Of a DNA stretch of 39,793 nucleotides, positions 25,623-33,006 are shown one piece after another; position 1 is the stretch's first letter; the number at the start of each line of letters is the position of its first letter. Source of the stretch: Deltaproteobacteria bacterium (GTDB lineage Bacteria; Myxococcota_A; Polyangia; Polyangiales; JADJMO01); contig JACPFM010000107.1 of NCBI GenBank assembly GCA_016182965.1, forward strand, positions 1-39,793. The letters run 5' to 3'. The translations under genes were made by a program, and so were the position numbers. Below the pieces are notes generated by a model. It was not told where the DNA came from. It saw nothing but the letters and a program-made list of their open reading frames with translations, and did not search any database.

Positions 25623-26462
25623 ATGTCTTTCCGCGTGTCCGCTCGCATGTTCGCGCTGCCGCTCCTCGCCGTCGTGCCGCTCCTGGCGGCCGAGGTCGGC
25701 GCGAAGCCCGAGGGGAAGGCCGAAGCGAAGCCCGACACGAAGGCGTCCGCCAAGCCTTCCGCCTCCGCCTCGGCCAAGCCCGTCGATCCGGGAGGGAAGC
25801 TCAATCGCGAGGAGTTCGAGGCCGCGCTGCGCCCGTACCTCAAGGACATGAACGACTGTTACAAGAAGGCGCTCAAGAAGGACGCGATCGCCGAGGGCGA
25901 CGTCATCCTCGTGATCGAGACCCAGGGCGGCAAGATCCTCAAGGCCGACACCGATCGCAGCGTCTCCACGATGAAGCTCGAAGACGCGCACAAGTGCATC
26001 GTCTCGGTCATCAAGAAGATGAAGCCGCCGGTCGCCAAGAACGCCGACGGCAAGCACGACCCGAAGATCAAGGCCGTCGTCCGCTATCCGGTGGAGTTCT
26101 CCCTCGGCATCGACGTCGGCGCCGGCCCCGCCAAGGCGAGCGGCGCGAAGCTCGATCACGACAAGGTGAAGAACGTCTTCTTCGTGAACAAGATCGAGTT
26201 CGGGCGCTGCATCCTCGACGCGCGCAAGGCGCTCAAGGGCGAGAAGGCCGCCGGCAAGCTGGTGCTCGAGGTCGGGGTGACCGGCGGCGCCGTCACCACG
26301 GTCAAGCCGCTCCCGGAGTCGACGGTCGAGGACAAGGAGTTCAAGGACTGCATCCAGGACGCGGTCAAGAAGTTCAAGTTCCCCCTGCCGAAAGACGCCA
26401 AAGGCAACGACGACCCCAAGGCGCCGTCGACGATCGTCTATCCGATGGAGTTCCTCGGGTAA
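25623..26462 (+). CDS. Exported protein with two AgmX/PglI-like C-terminal domains
   Basis: A 279-residue protein; ATG 25623 has GGAGG 4 bp upstream. Signal peptide MSFRVSARMFALPLLAVVPLL..., then a Lys/Ala/Ser/Pro linker (to about 60). Two homologous units follow. The first has MNDCYKKALKKDAIAEGDVI...KCIVSVIKKMKPP; the second FGRCILDARKALKGEKAAGKLVLEV...DCIQDAVKKFKFPLPKD. The pattern C(Y/I)...G.(V/L)...V...C(I)......F.(F/P)P is that of the AgmX/PglI C-terminal (TonB_C-like) domain, frequent in Myxococcota proteins tied to gliding and envelope functions. Probably a periplasmic protein with no enzymatic role. Divergent from the PP2C gene; followed by a repeat-bearing intergenic gap. Confidence 0.7.
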   Translation: MSFRVSARMFALPLLAVVPLLAAEVGAKPEGKAEAKPDTKASAKPSASASAKPVDPGGKLNREEFEAALRPYLKDMNDCYKKALKKDAIAEGDVILVIETQGGKILKADTDRSVSTMKLEDAHKCIVSVIKKMKPPVAKNADGKHDPKIKAVVRYPVEFSLGIDVGAGPAKASGAKLDHDKVKNVFFVNKIEFGRCILDARKALKGEKAAGKLVLEVGVTGGAVTTVKPLPESTVEDKEFKDCIQDAVKKFKFPLPKDAKGNDDPKAPSTIVYPMEFLG

Positions 26463-26468
26463 GGACGG

Positions 26469-26486
26469 GGTCGAAAGTCGAAGGTC
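26469..26486. repeat. TCGAAGG-type repeat
   Basis: GGTCGAAAGTCGAAGGTCG just after the stop of the AgmX/PglI-like gene, related to the arms at 20797-20810 and 20878-20890 and, more weakly, to 13442-13465 (complementary TTCGACC form). At two sites it lies next to GACTGAC heptamers. Confidence 0.6.
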
Positions 26487-26510
26487 GCGTCGCCGTTCGG
26501 TCGTCGGCTC

Positions 26511-26538
26511 GACTGACGACTGACGACTGACGACTGAC
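26511..26538. repeat. GACTGAC heptamer tandem repeat (four exact copies)
   Basis: Four perfect 7-bp units in the gap between the convergent genes at 25623-26462 and 26544-27389, ending 5 bp before the hydrolase stop. Same unit and same position relative to a minus-strand gene as at 20928-20952. Confidence 0.85.
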
Positions 26539-26543
26539 GTCTC

Positions 26544-27389
26544 TCAGCCGAGCGCCGCGACGAAGCGCCTGACGGCGACGTTCACCTCGTCGGGCGCCTC
26601 GATCGGCGCGAGGTGCGTGCAGTCCTCGACCACCACGGTCGTGCAGCTGGCGAGCTCGCGCTCGACGGCGTGCGCATGCGAGGGCGTCGCCAGCTTGTCG
26701 AGCGCGCCCACGATCTGCAGCACCGGCACCTGCACGCCGGGGAGGAGCGCACGCGCCGAGTGCTGCGCGTACGAGCTCGCGATCGAGGTCATCGTGCGGA
26801 TGTCGAGGCGACGTACGTTGCGCACGAGCGCCTCGACCGGCGGCTTGGGCGTCGAGTGCGCGAGACCACCGAGCAGCGAGCCGACGCTCACCATCCAGCT
26901 CGGGCGCACCACCGCGTCGCGCAGGGCGCGCGAGAGCGGCGCCGCCTTCTCGGCGAGCTTCAGGATCTTCGGCGCGGCGCGCGCCGCCGCCTCGGCGACG
27001 CGACCCTCGCCCACGCCCCACACGCTGCCGCACAACAGCACGAGCCCGTGGACGCGCGCCTCGTGGCGCCCCGCGAGCTCGAGGGCGACGCGCACGCCCA
27101 TGCTGTGGCCGACCAGGATCACCGGGCCGTCGATCGTCTCGAGCACCGCCTGCGCGTCGCCGACCAGCATCTCGAGCGTGATCGCGGGATCCTTCGGGTC
27201 GGCGCTGCGGCCGTGTCCGCGGTAGTCGAACGTGACCACGCGGTGGTCGCGGGAGAACTCGTCGATCCAGTGGTCGTAGTAGTGCGTCGAGCAGTAGAGG
27301 CCGTTGCAGAGGAGCATCGCGCGCGCGCCGCTCCCCTGGTCATCGACGTGCAGGTCGACCCCATCGGGCGTCCGGACGGTTCGGATCAC
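26544..27389 (-). CDS. Alpha/beta hydrolase
   Basis: A 281-residue cytoplasmic protein (no signal peptide) starting with GTG 27389, with a GGAG just upstream. It follows the standard alpha/beta-hydrolase plan: CNGLYCS oxyanion region, FDYRGHGRS, nucleophile elbow GHSMG with S96, Asp in VGALDKLATP, and His in DCTHLAPIE. The overall pattern is like 3-oxoadipate enol-lactonase or other small ester/C-C hydrolases. The substrate cannot be assigned. It is the last gene of the minus-strand series starting with the TonB-receptor fusion, 46 bp after the small coupled gene, so it may be co-transcribed. Confidence 0.8.
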   Translation of the reverse strand: MIRTVRTPDGVDLHVDDQGSGARAMLLCNGLYCSTHYYDHWIDEFSRDHRVVTFDYRGHGRSADPKDPAITLEMLVGDAQAVLETIDGPVILVGHSMGVRVALELAGRHEARVHGLVLLCGSVWGVGEGRVAEAAARAAPKILKLAEKAAPLSRALRDAVVRPSWMVSVGSLLGGLAHSTPKPPVEALVRNVRRLDIRTMTSIASSYAQHSARALLPGVQVPVLQIVGALDKLATPSHAHAVERELASCTTVVVEDCTHLAPIEAPDEVNVAVRRFVAALG

Positions 27390-27435
27390 GACTCCAGGAT
27401 GGCACGAACCCGGCGCCAGCGGCGAGCCGAGCCGT

Positions 27436-27681
27436 TCACTCGAACCGCGGCAGCGACCCGGCGGCCAGGCCGAGGCCGAAGAAGAGGCGTCGATCGTCGT
27501 CGCGCGCCATCGATTGGACGAGCGCGACCGAGGGCACGAGGGCGAGCGCCGGCGTGACGCGGATCTCGAGCGCGCACGTCGCCATGCCGTACCTGTCCAG
27601 AGCGGCCATCCGATCGCTGCTGACCCACAGCGGCGCGAGCCCGAGGACGAGCGCGAGGTCCTTCGCGTTCTGGTGGCTCAC
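27436..27681 (-). CDS. Small coupled protein, function unknown
   Basis: An 81-residue protein whose GTG start overlaps the stop of the upstream lipoprotein gene in GTGA (27681-27678), a strong sign of translational coupling. No clear signal peptide. It alternates short hydrophobic stretches with charged turns (DLALVLGLAPLWVSSDRMAAL, EIRVTPALALVPSVALVQ, RRLFFGLGLAAGS). It could be a very small membrane or membrane-associated protein, or the C-terminal segment of a protein split from its neighbour. No family recognised. Confidence 0.5.
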   Translation of the reverse strand: MSHQNAKDLALVLGLAPLWVSSDRMAALDRYGMATCALEIRVTPALALVPSVALVQSMARDDDRRLFFGLGLAAGSLPRFE

Positions 27682-28655
27682 TTCTTCTTGGCCGCCGTGG
27701 CGATTTCCGCGCGCAGCCGCTGCTCGTACCCGAGCGCCGCCTCGCGCGGCTCGCCGAGCGGCAGCTTCTTGGCGAGCGCGGCGAAGCGATCGGCGATCCC
27801 GAGCGCGACGGCGACGAAGGCGGCCTTCTCGTCGCCGGCGGCCGGCGCGTGGCCCGCCGCCTTCGCCGCTTGCTGCAGGTACGGCAGCCACGCGGCATCG
27901 GCGGTCGCCGGACGCGCGAGCGAGAAGAGCACGGAGAACATCGGCGACGCGGCCAGCACCTTCGCGCGCGGCGGCAGCGCGCGTGACGACTCCAGGTGAT
28001 CGGCGGCGATCACCAGCCCGACCGCCCGCGCGGGACCGCTCGGCAGCCCCCACAGCCTCGCGAGGCCGTCCTTGGCGACGAGCGCCGCCTCTCCGGCCGC
28101 GATCGCCGCGTCGGCGTCCTTCGCGTCGCGGACGGCGGTCGCCGCGCGCCGCGCCGCGTTCGCCTCGCGCGCGGCGTCGGCGACGGCGGGTACCAGCGCG
28201 ACGAGCTCCGCGCGATCCTCGGGGCGCGCCGCCTTCTCGATCACGCGGACGACGGCGTCGACCACCTCGGGCTCGATCGCCTGCACCCGCGCGAGCGCGG
28301 CCAGATCATCCGGCTTCTTGCCGAGCGCGTCGGTGACCAGCATGCGGCAGCGGTGCGTGGTCGCCAGCGTGCGCTCCTCGCCGAACGCGCCGAGCGCCTC
28401 GCTCCACGGCCCGCCGACGAAGCACCCGACGGCCGCGTACGTCACGTGCACCGCGTGATCCTCCTTCAGCCGCTCGGCGGAGCCCGGGGCGGACGCGGAC
28501 GGCGACGCCGACGGGGAGACCGAGGCCGGGACCGCGCCGATCGGGGCCCTCGCGGCGCGTTCGAGGTGCGGGCCACCGTTACACGCCACGACCGCGCCGA
28601 GCGCCACGGCCACCGAGGCCGCGACGCGACGGGACCACGCGCGCGCGATCGTCAC
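27678..28655 (-). CDS. Helical lipoprotein, function unknown
   Basis: A 325-residue protein with a lipoprotein signal (VAVALGAVVAC) and a Ser/Pro/Ala linker rich in SASP-type repeats (about 40-60). The rest is almost wholly alpha-helical and Ala-rich, with three Cys in its first part (VGCFVGGPW, HRCRMLV). TPR- or HEAT-like packing is possible, but no repeat unit is clear. It follows the gene at 28693-29838 after 37 bp and is coupled to a small gene downstream. Part of the series headed by the TonB-receptor fusion; probably periplasmic face of a membrane. Confidence 0.65.
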   Translation of the reverse strand: MTIARAWSRRVAASVAVALGAVVACNGGPHLERAARAPIGAVPASVSPSASPSASAPGSAERLKEDHAVHVTYAAVGCFVGGPWSEALGAFGEERTLATTHRCRMLVTDALGKKPDDLAALARVQAIEPEVVDAVVRVIEKAARPEDRAELVALVPAVADAAREANAARRAATAVRDAKDADAAIAAGEAALVAKDGLARLWGLPSGPARAVGLVIAADHLESSRALPPRAKVLAASPMFSVLFSLARPATADAAWLPYLQQAAKAAGHAPAAGDEKAAFVAVALGIADRFAALAKKLPLGEPREAALGYEQRLRAEIATAAKKK

Positions 28656-28692
28656 GCGAGTGCGATGACGCTCGCGGCTCCCGGTTGGGCGC

Positions 28693-29838
28693 TCACTTCA
28701 CGCGGAACTTGCGCTCGACCCACCGCACGCCGCCGCGGCTGTCGCGCACGACGATCCACATCGTCTGGTCGCCTGTCTTGGTGCGTCGTCCGGCGAACTT
28801 GGTGCCCGGGACCTCCGCGCGCTTCACGTCGAACTCGAACAGGCCCTCGGTCGCGTAGTACTGCACGACGACCTGCTCGTGGAACTCCTGCCCGTTCTCG
28901 TCGACGCCCACCTGGTCGAAGCCGGGCGCGAGGTTCACCGAGACGCCGTGCTTCTCGGCGTCGCCGCAGCGGTCGAAGCGCGCCTCGCCGGGATCGCACG
29001 AGGGGACGACCTCCTTGACCTCGTCCTCGGGCCACGCCTTCCCGTCCCAGGTCACCCCGAGGATGCCGGGATCCTGGTTCTCGTCCTTCTCGCGGAGGAA
29101 CAGCCGCTTGATGCCGATGGTGAACTTGTCGGTCCCGAGCTCTTCGTCGGTGTTCGGATCGAGGCACTTGAACGGGAGCGCGTTCCGCGCGCTGAGCGCC
29201 TCGAAGTTCACGACGAGGTTGCCGGGGCAGGCGAGGAACACGATGCCCATCGTCGCGCCCGCGCGCGCCTGCGGAGGCGCGCCCGCGAGCGGGACGAGCG
29301 CGTCGGGCGGCACCTGCACGCGGAACAGCGTGCGCGTGTCGCGCTTGGTGCCGTCGGGCTCGGGCTGCACCAGATCGTTGGTCTCGAACGCCCTCGCGGC
29401 CTCGCCCTTGCGCTGCCGTGTCGCGTCGAAGAGCTTCACGCGCTGCTCCGGCGGCAGCCGGGCGAAATCTTCGCCGAGCTTCTGGAAGCAGCCGAACACC
29501 GACGACGACTTCGGCAAGAGGCACGTGGTCCACATCCAGGAGCGCATCGCGCTCGGGTTCGGGTCGTGCCACAGCAGCTCGAGCTGGACCTCGTCGCCCG
29601 GGTGCGCGTAGGAGCCCGAGACGTCGCAGTTGGTCTTGCCGAGCTTCGGCGGGCGATCGGGGCGCGCGTCGGCCACGGCGACCAGGCCCGCGTCGCACGT
29701 GTCGCTCGGCACGACGCGCGTCGCGCGCATCGCCACGGTGCGGAACGAGACGATGCGCGAGGCCGGATCGAAATCGCCGCCGCACGCGCTCGCGAGCGCG
29801 ACCACGGTCGCCAACGAGAGCAGGGAACGCGCGCTCAC
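28693..29838 (-). CDS. Lipoprotein coupled to the TonB-receptor fusion
   Basis: A 381-residue lipoprotein (signal MSARSLLSLATVVALASAC) whose GTG start overlaps the receptor stop in GTGA (29838-29835). The mature protein is Cys-rich (SDTCDAG, KTNCDVSGSY, WTTCLLPK, VFGCFQK, FLACPGN, FKCLDPN, SCDPGE, RCGDAE) and largely beta-structured, including TMWIVVRDSRGGVRWVERKF near the end, like an Ig-type domain. The tight coupling suggests it works with the receptor at the outer membrane, perhaps as its surface lipoprotein partner, as lipoproteins do in some other TonB-receptor systems. That is inference; I do not recognise the family. Confidence 0.7.
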   Translation of the reverse strand: MSARSLLSLATVVALASACGGDFDPASRIVSFRTVAMRATRVVPSDTCDAGLVAVADARPDRPPKLGKTNCDVSGSYAHPGDEVQLELLWHDPNPSAMRSWMWTTCLLPKSSSVFGCFQKLGEDFARLPPEQRVKLFDATRQRKGEAARAFETNDLVQPEPDGTKRDTRTLFRVQVPPDALVPLAGAPPQARAGATMGIVFLACPGNLVVNFEALSARNALPFKCLDPNTDEELGTDKFTIGIKRLFLREKDENQDPGILGVTWDGKAWPEDEVKEVVPSCDPGEARFDRCGDAEKHGVSVNLAPGFDQVGVDENGQEFHEQVVVQYYATEGLFEFDVKRAEVPGTKFAGRRTKTGDQTMWIVVRDSRGGVRWVERKFRVK

Positions 29839-32498
29839 AGCTCACCTCGCAGACCGAGCACCGGGAGGATGGGCAGACCCGAGACGACCTCTTGCTGCGT
29901 GTAGTTGTAGTTGTAGCTCACGCCCTCGGGGTTGCGCCGGTAGTAGACGTTCAACACGTCGAGGTACGCCGACAGCGTCCAGCTGGTGAACTTCCACTCC
30001 TTGTCGATGCGCACGTCGAGCTGGTGGAACGCCGGCAGGCGCGACTGGAACGGCGGGACCTCGGGGATCGCGGCGTAGGCGCCGGCGTCGTAGTCGTACA
30101 CGCCGCCGAGGTTCGGGGTGTTCATGCGCCCGGTCACGTAGCGGAAGCGGGCGCCGGCCTGCCAACCGCGGCCGAGCTTCACGCTGCCGATCATCGTGAG
30201 GATGTGCGTCTGATCGAAGACGAACAGCGTCATCGGGTCTTCGGGGCGCAGGCGTCGCTCGGCGCGCGACAACGTGTAGGCGACCCACCCGAAGAAGCGC
30301 GCGTCGGGCTTGTAGCGGAGCAGGACTTCGGCGCCGAACACGCGCCCGTCGCCGTTGTTGTTGTAGGTGACGCCCCCGGTCGTGGTGGTCTCGGAGAGGT
30401 CGCGCCCGACCAGCTTCTGCAGCTGCTTGTAGAAGCCCTCGACGGAGACCTCGAGCTGTTTGGTGAACTCCTGCTCGAAGCCGACCGCGTAGTGGGTGGC
30501 GCGCGACGGCGCGAGCCCCGGCGTGCCGAACGGCGCGATGGCCTCCTGCGGCTGCGGCGGCTGGTGGTAGATGCCGGCGCCGCCCTTGAGCGTGGTGCGC
30601 GGGAAGCCCTGCACGATGTCGTAGCGTGCGGCGAAGCGCGGACCGATCTCCCAGGTCGACGTGTCGCGGAAGTAGTCGAGACGGACGCCGGGAAGCAGCT
30701 TCAGGCCCTTGATCGGCGAGATGTCGAGCATCCAGTAGAGCGCCGGCCGGTAGAGCGCGCCGGTGCCGGAGATCTCGCGTGACGGCCGCGCGAAGTACGG
30801 CCCCGGCGTCTGCCCGGGCTCCGGCGGCGGCGGCGCCTTCAGCTTCACGTCGTAGGTCGCGTAGAGGTAGTCCATCCCCGCGATCAGCGTGGTGTCCTTG
30901 GCGAGCTTCGCGCGCACGTCCGAGCGCCACGAGATCGGGGTGCTGTCGAGCCTGAAGGCGAGATCGCCCAGGTTGAACGAGATGAAGTCCGCGCCGTAGG
31001 CGGCGGTGTTCGTCCACTTGATGTCGTCGGTGAGGCGCGTCTCGACGCGGCCCTGCAGGCGCCAGAACCCGGTGGTCGTGGAGATGTCGCCGCCTAAGGT
31101 CGGATCGCTCGCCGCCGGCGCGTTGAGCGTGATCGCCAGCCGATCGTTCGAGCCGTAGAGCGTGAGGCGCGCGGTCGTCTTCGGCGAGACGTCGCGCTCG
31201 ACCATCATCTGGTAGTCGTAATAGACCGGCGCGGTCGACACGCCGGCCCCCGCCTTGCGCAGGACCGGCCCGAGCCACACGTCGACCCACGAGCGCCGCC
31301 CGGCGACGGCGAAGCGCGTCTTGCTGTCGAGCGGCCCCTCGGCGAGGAAGCGCCCGTCGATGAGATCGAACTGCACGAGGCCGTGGAACTTGTCCTTCTT
31401 CGGCGAGCGCAGCCCGATCTCGATGATGCCGCCGTGCACGCGGCCGTACTCGGGGCCGAAGTTGCCCGGTCGGAAGTCGATCCTCTCGATCAGCTCGCTC
31501 GGGACGACCGCCGACAGCCCGCCGAAGTGGTAGGCGATCGGGATCAGCGTGCCCTCGACGAAGATGTTCGACTCCAGCGGCGACGAGCCGCGGATGATCA
31601 GGATGCCCGCGAGACCCGGCGGTCGACCGACGCCGGGGAGGTTCTGCACGGCGCGCAGCGCGTCGCCGTTGGTGCCCGGGATGCGGGTGATCTCCTGCGT
31701 CTCGAGCGTGTGGACGGTGACCTCGCGCGGCGGACGCTCGCCCTTGACCTCGATGTCGATGGCGCCGCCGGAGAGGCGCGGGCGATAGACGGCGGAGATG
31801 ACCTTCCCCTCGAGGAGCTCCTCCTCGACCGCGAGCTTGTCGAAGCCGAGCGCCTCGATGGTGATCTTCCACTTGCCCGGCGCGAGCTTGTCGAAGGCGA
31901 AGCCGCCGCCCGCGTCGGTCATCGCCGACCGCGTCTCGCCCTCGGGGCCGACGATGGTCACCGTCGCGCCGGCGAGCCCTTCTTCGACGGGCGTGCGCAC
32001 CTTGCCGGCGAACCCGGCGATCTTCGGGGCCGGCTTCGCGACGTCCTCCGGCGCGGGCGGCTTGGGGACGTCCTGGAAATCGAAGGTGAAGCGGTAGGGG
32101 ATCTTCGCCGGGATGGGCTTGCCGTCGAGCGTCGCCGGCTCGAACTGGAGCTTCGCCGCCGCCTCGAGCGCCGCCGCGTCGAACTCCGGGCCGCCGCTCT
32201 CGGTCACCTTCGCGTCGACGACCTTGCCGGCGACGTCGATCGAGAGCATCAGCTTCACGGCCGACTTCTCGCCCTTTGCGAGCTTCTCGGGCGGGTAGGT
32301 CGGTTCGACCTTCGTCTTCACCTTCGGCGGGATGGGCGCCGACGGCTTGGTGCCCGGATCGCCGGGGACGACCTTCGCGCCCGCCGCGCCCGAGGGGACG
32401 CCGTCTTGTGCGTGCACGACGCGCGGAATGGCGGCCGCGACGACCAGGGAGAGGATCGTCGGGGCGAGCCGGCCGCGCGCGCGGTCGAGGCGGGACAT
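29835..32498 (-). CDS. TonB-dependent receptor fused to an N-terminal TonB_C-type domain
   Basis: An 887-residue outer-membrane protein. ATG 32498 gives a signal peptide (PTILSLVVAAAIPRVVHA, cleavage before QDG). Domains in order: a TonB C-terminal-like domain (about 40-125: VEPTYPPEKL, VKLMLSIDVAGKVVDAKV, LQFEPATLDGKPIPAKIPY); a carboxypeptidase-regulatory-like beta domain (about 145-215: AGATVTIVGPEG...FAFDKLAPGKW); a plug domain (about 235-345: DALRAVQNLPGVG, IIRGSSPLESNIFVEG, YGRVHGGIIEI); then a 22-strand-type barrel ending ...LGLRGEL. TonB-dependent receptors import siderophores, cobalamin, peptides or sugars; the substrate is unknown. A TonB-like domain on the receptor itself is uncommon outside Myxococcota. 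Heads a five-gene series. Confidence 0.85.
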   Translation of the reverse strand: MSRLDRARGRLAPTILSLVVAAAIPRVVHAQDGVPSGAAGAKVVPGDPGTKPSAPIPPKVKTKVEPTYPPEKLAKGEKSAVKLMLSIDVAGKVVDAKVTESGGPEFDAAALEAAAKLQFEPATLDGKPIPAKIPYRFTFDFQDVPKPPAPEDVAKPAPKIAGFAGKVRTPVEEGLAGATVTIVGPEGETRSAMTDAGGGFAFDKLAPGKWKITIEALGFDKLAVEEELLEGKVISAVYRPRLSGGAIDIEVKGERPPREVTVHTLETQEITRIPGTNGDALRAVQNLPGVGRPPGLAGILIIRGSSPLESNIFVEGTLIPIAYHFGGLSAVVPSELIERIDFRPGNFGPEYGRVHGGIIEIGLRSPKKDKFHGLVQFDLIDGRFLAEGPLDSKTRFAVAGRRSWVDVWLGPVLRKAGAGVSTAPVYYDYQMMVERDVSPKTTARLTLYGSNDRLAITLNAPAASDPTLGGDISTTTGFWRLQGRVETRLTDDIKWTNTAAYGADFISFNLGDLAFRLDSTPISWRSDVRAKLAKDTTLIAGMDYLYATYDVKLKAPPPPEPGQTPGPYFARPSREISGTGALYRPALYWMLDISPIKGLKLLPGVRLDYFRDTSTWEIGPRFAARYDIVQGFPRTTLKGGAGIYHQPPQPQEAIAPFGTPGLAPSRATHYAVGFEQEFTKQLEVSVEGFYKQLQKLVGRDLSETTTTGGVTYNNNGDGRVFGAEVLLRYKPDARFFGWVAYTLSRAERRLRPEDPMTLFVFDQTHILTMIGSVKLGRGWQAGARFRYVTGRMNTPNLGGVYDYDAGAYAAIPEVPPFQSRLPAFHQLDVRIDKEWKFTSWTLSAYLDVLNVYYRRNPEGVSYNYNYTQQEVVSGLPILPVLGLRGEL

Positions 32499-32601
32499 GG
32501 CCGTCCACGGATGCCGAAATCCGCGGGGGGGCGCAAAAGGAAAAAGGCGACGGAGCCCGCGACCTTTGCGCCGGAGCGCCGCGGAAGCCACCATTCTCGA
32601 C

Positions 32602-32913
32602 GTGAGCAGGAAGAAGGCGCCGCTGGAGGTGGTCCGGGTGGTGCGCGCCCACACCGTCGACGACCGGGAGGTGGGCGCGCAGCAGGTGATCGAGCGCGCC
32701 GACGATCGGGCGCGCGCGGCCGAGCGTCGCGCCGACGAGGCGACGCGCCTCGAGGGGGCACGGCGCGGGGCGCTCGGGGAGGCGCGGGCGGCGCTCGACG
32801 TGGTCGAGAAGCATCAGGCGAACGCGCGCGCCCGCGACGAACGTGAAGCAGCCGCGCGCCTCGACGAGGCGGCGGAGGACGCCTTCGCCGCGCGGTTCCG
32901 CGTCCGCACCTGA
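32602..32913 (+). CDS. Small coiled-coil protein, hypothetical
   Basis: A 103-residue frame from GTG 32602 (TTCTCGAC before it; weak ribosome-binding site). Nearly the whole chain is charged and helical (ERADDRARAAERRADEATRL, ALGEARAALDVVEKHQANAR), predicting a continuous coiled coil. The length and pattern recall FliJ/YscO-type export stalk proteins, but no export gene is nearby, and high-GC Arg/Ala-rich frames easily mimic coiled coils. It lies in the 103-bp divergent gap after the receptor fusion. Moderate to low confidence that it is expressed. Confidence 0.4.
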   Translation: MSRKKAPLEVVRVVRAHTVDDREVGAQQVIERADDRARAAERRADEATRLEGARRGALGEARAALDVVEKHQANARARDEREAAARLDEAAEDAFAARFRVRT

Positions 32914-33006
32914 GCTCGCCGGCCATGCGAAAGGCGGGGGAATGCGGCCGCGCTCGCCGAGCGTTTGGCCCACGCCCCTGACCCGAGGAGTAGACTGCCG
33001 CCCGCC

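Noticed and set aside
28486..28540. Repetitive codons for SASP-type residues
   Set aside because: A low-complexity linker after a lipoprotein signal, common in these genomes, not a separate repeat element.
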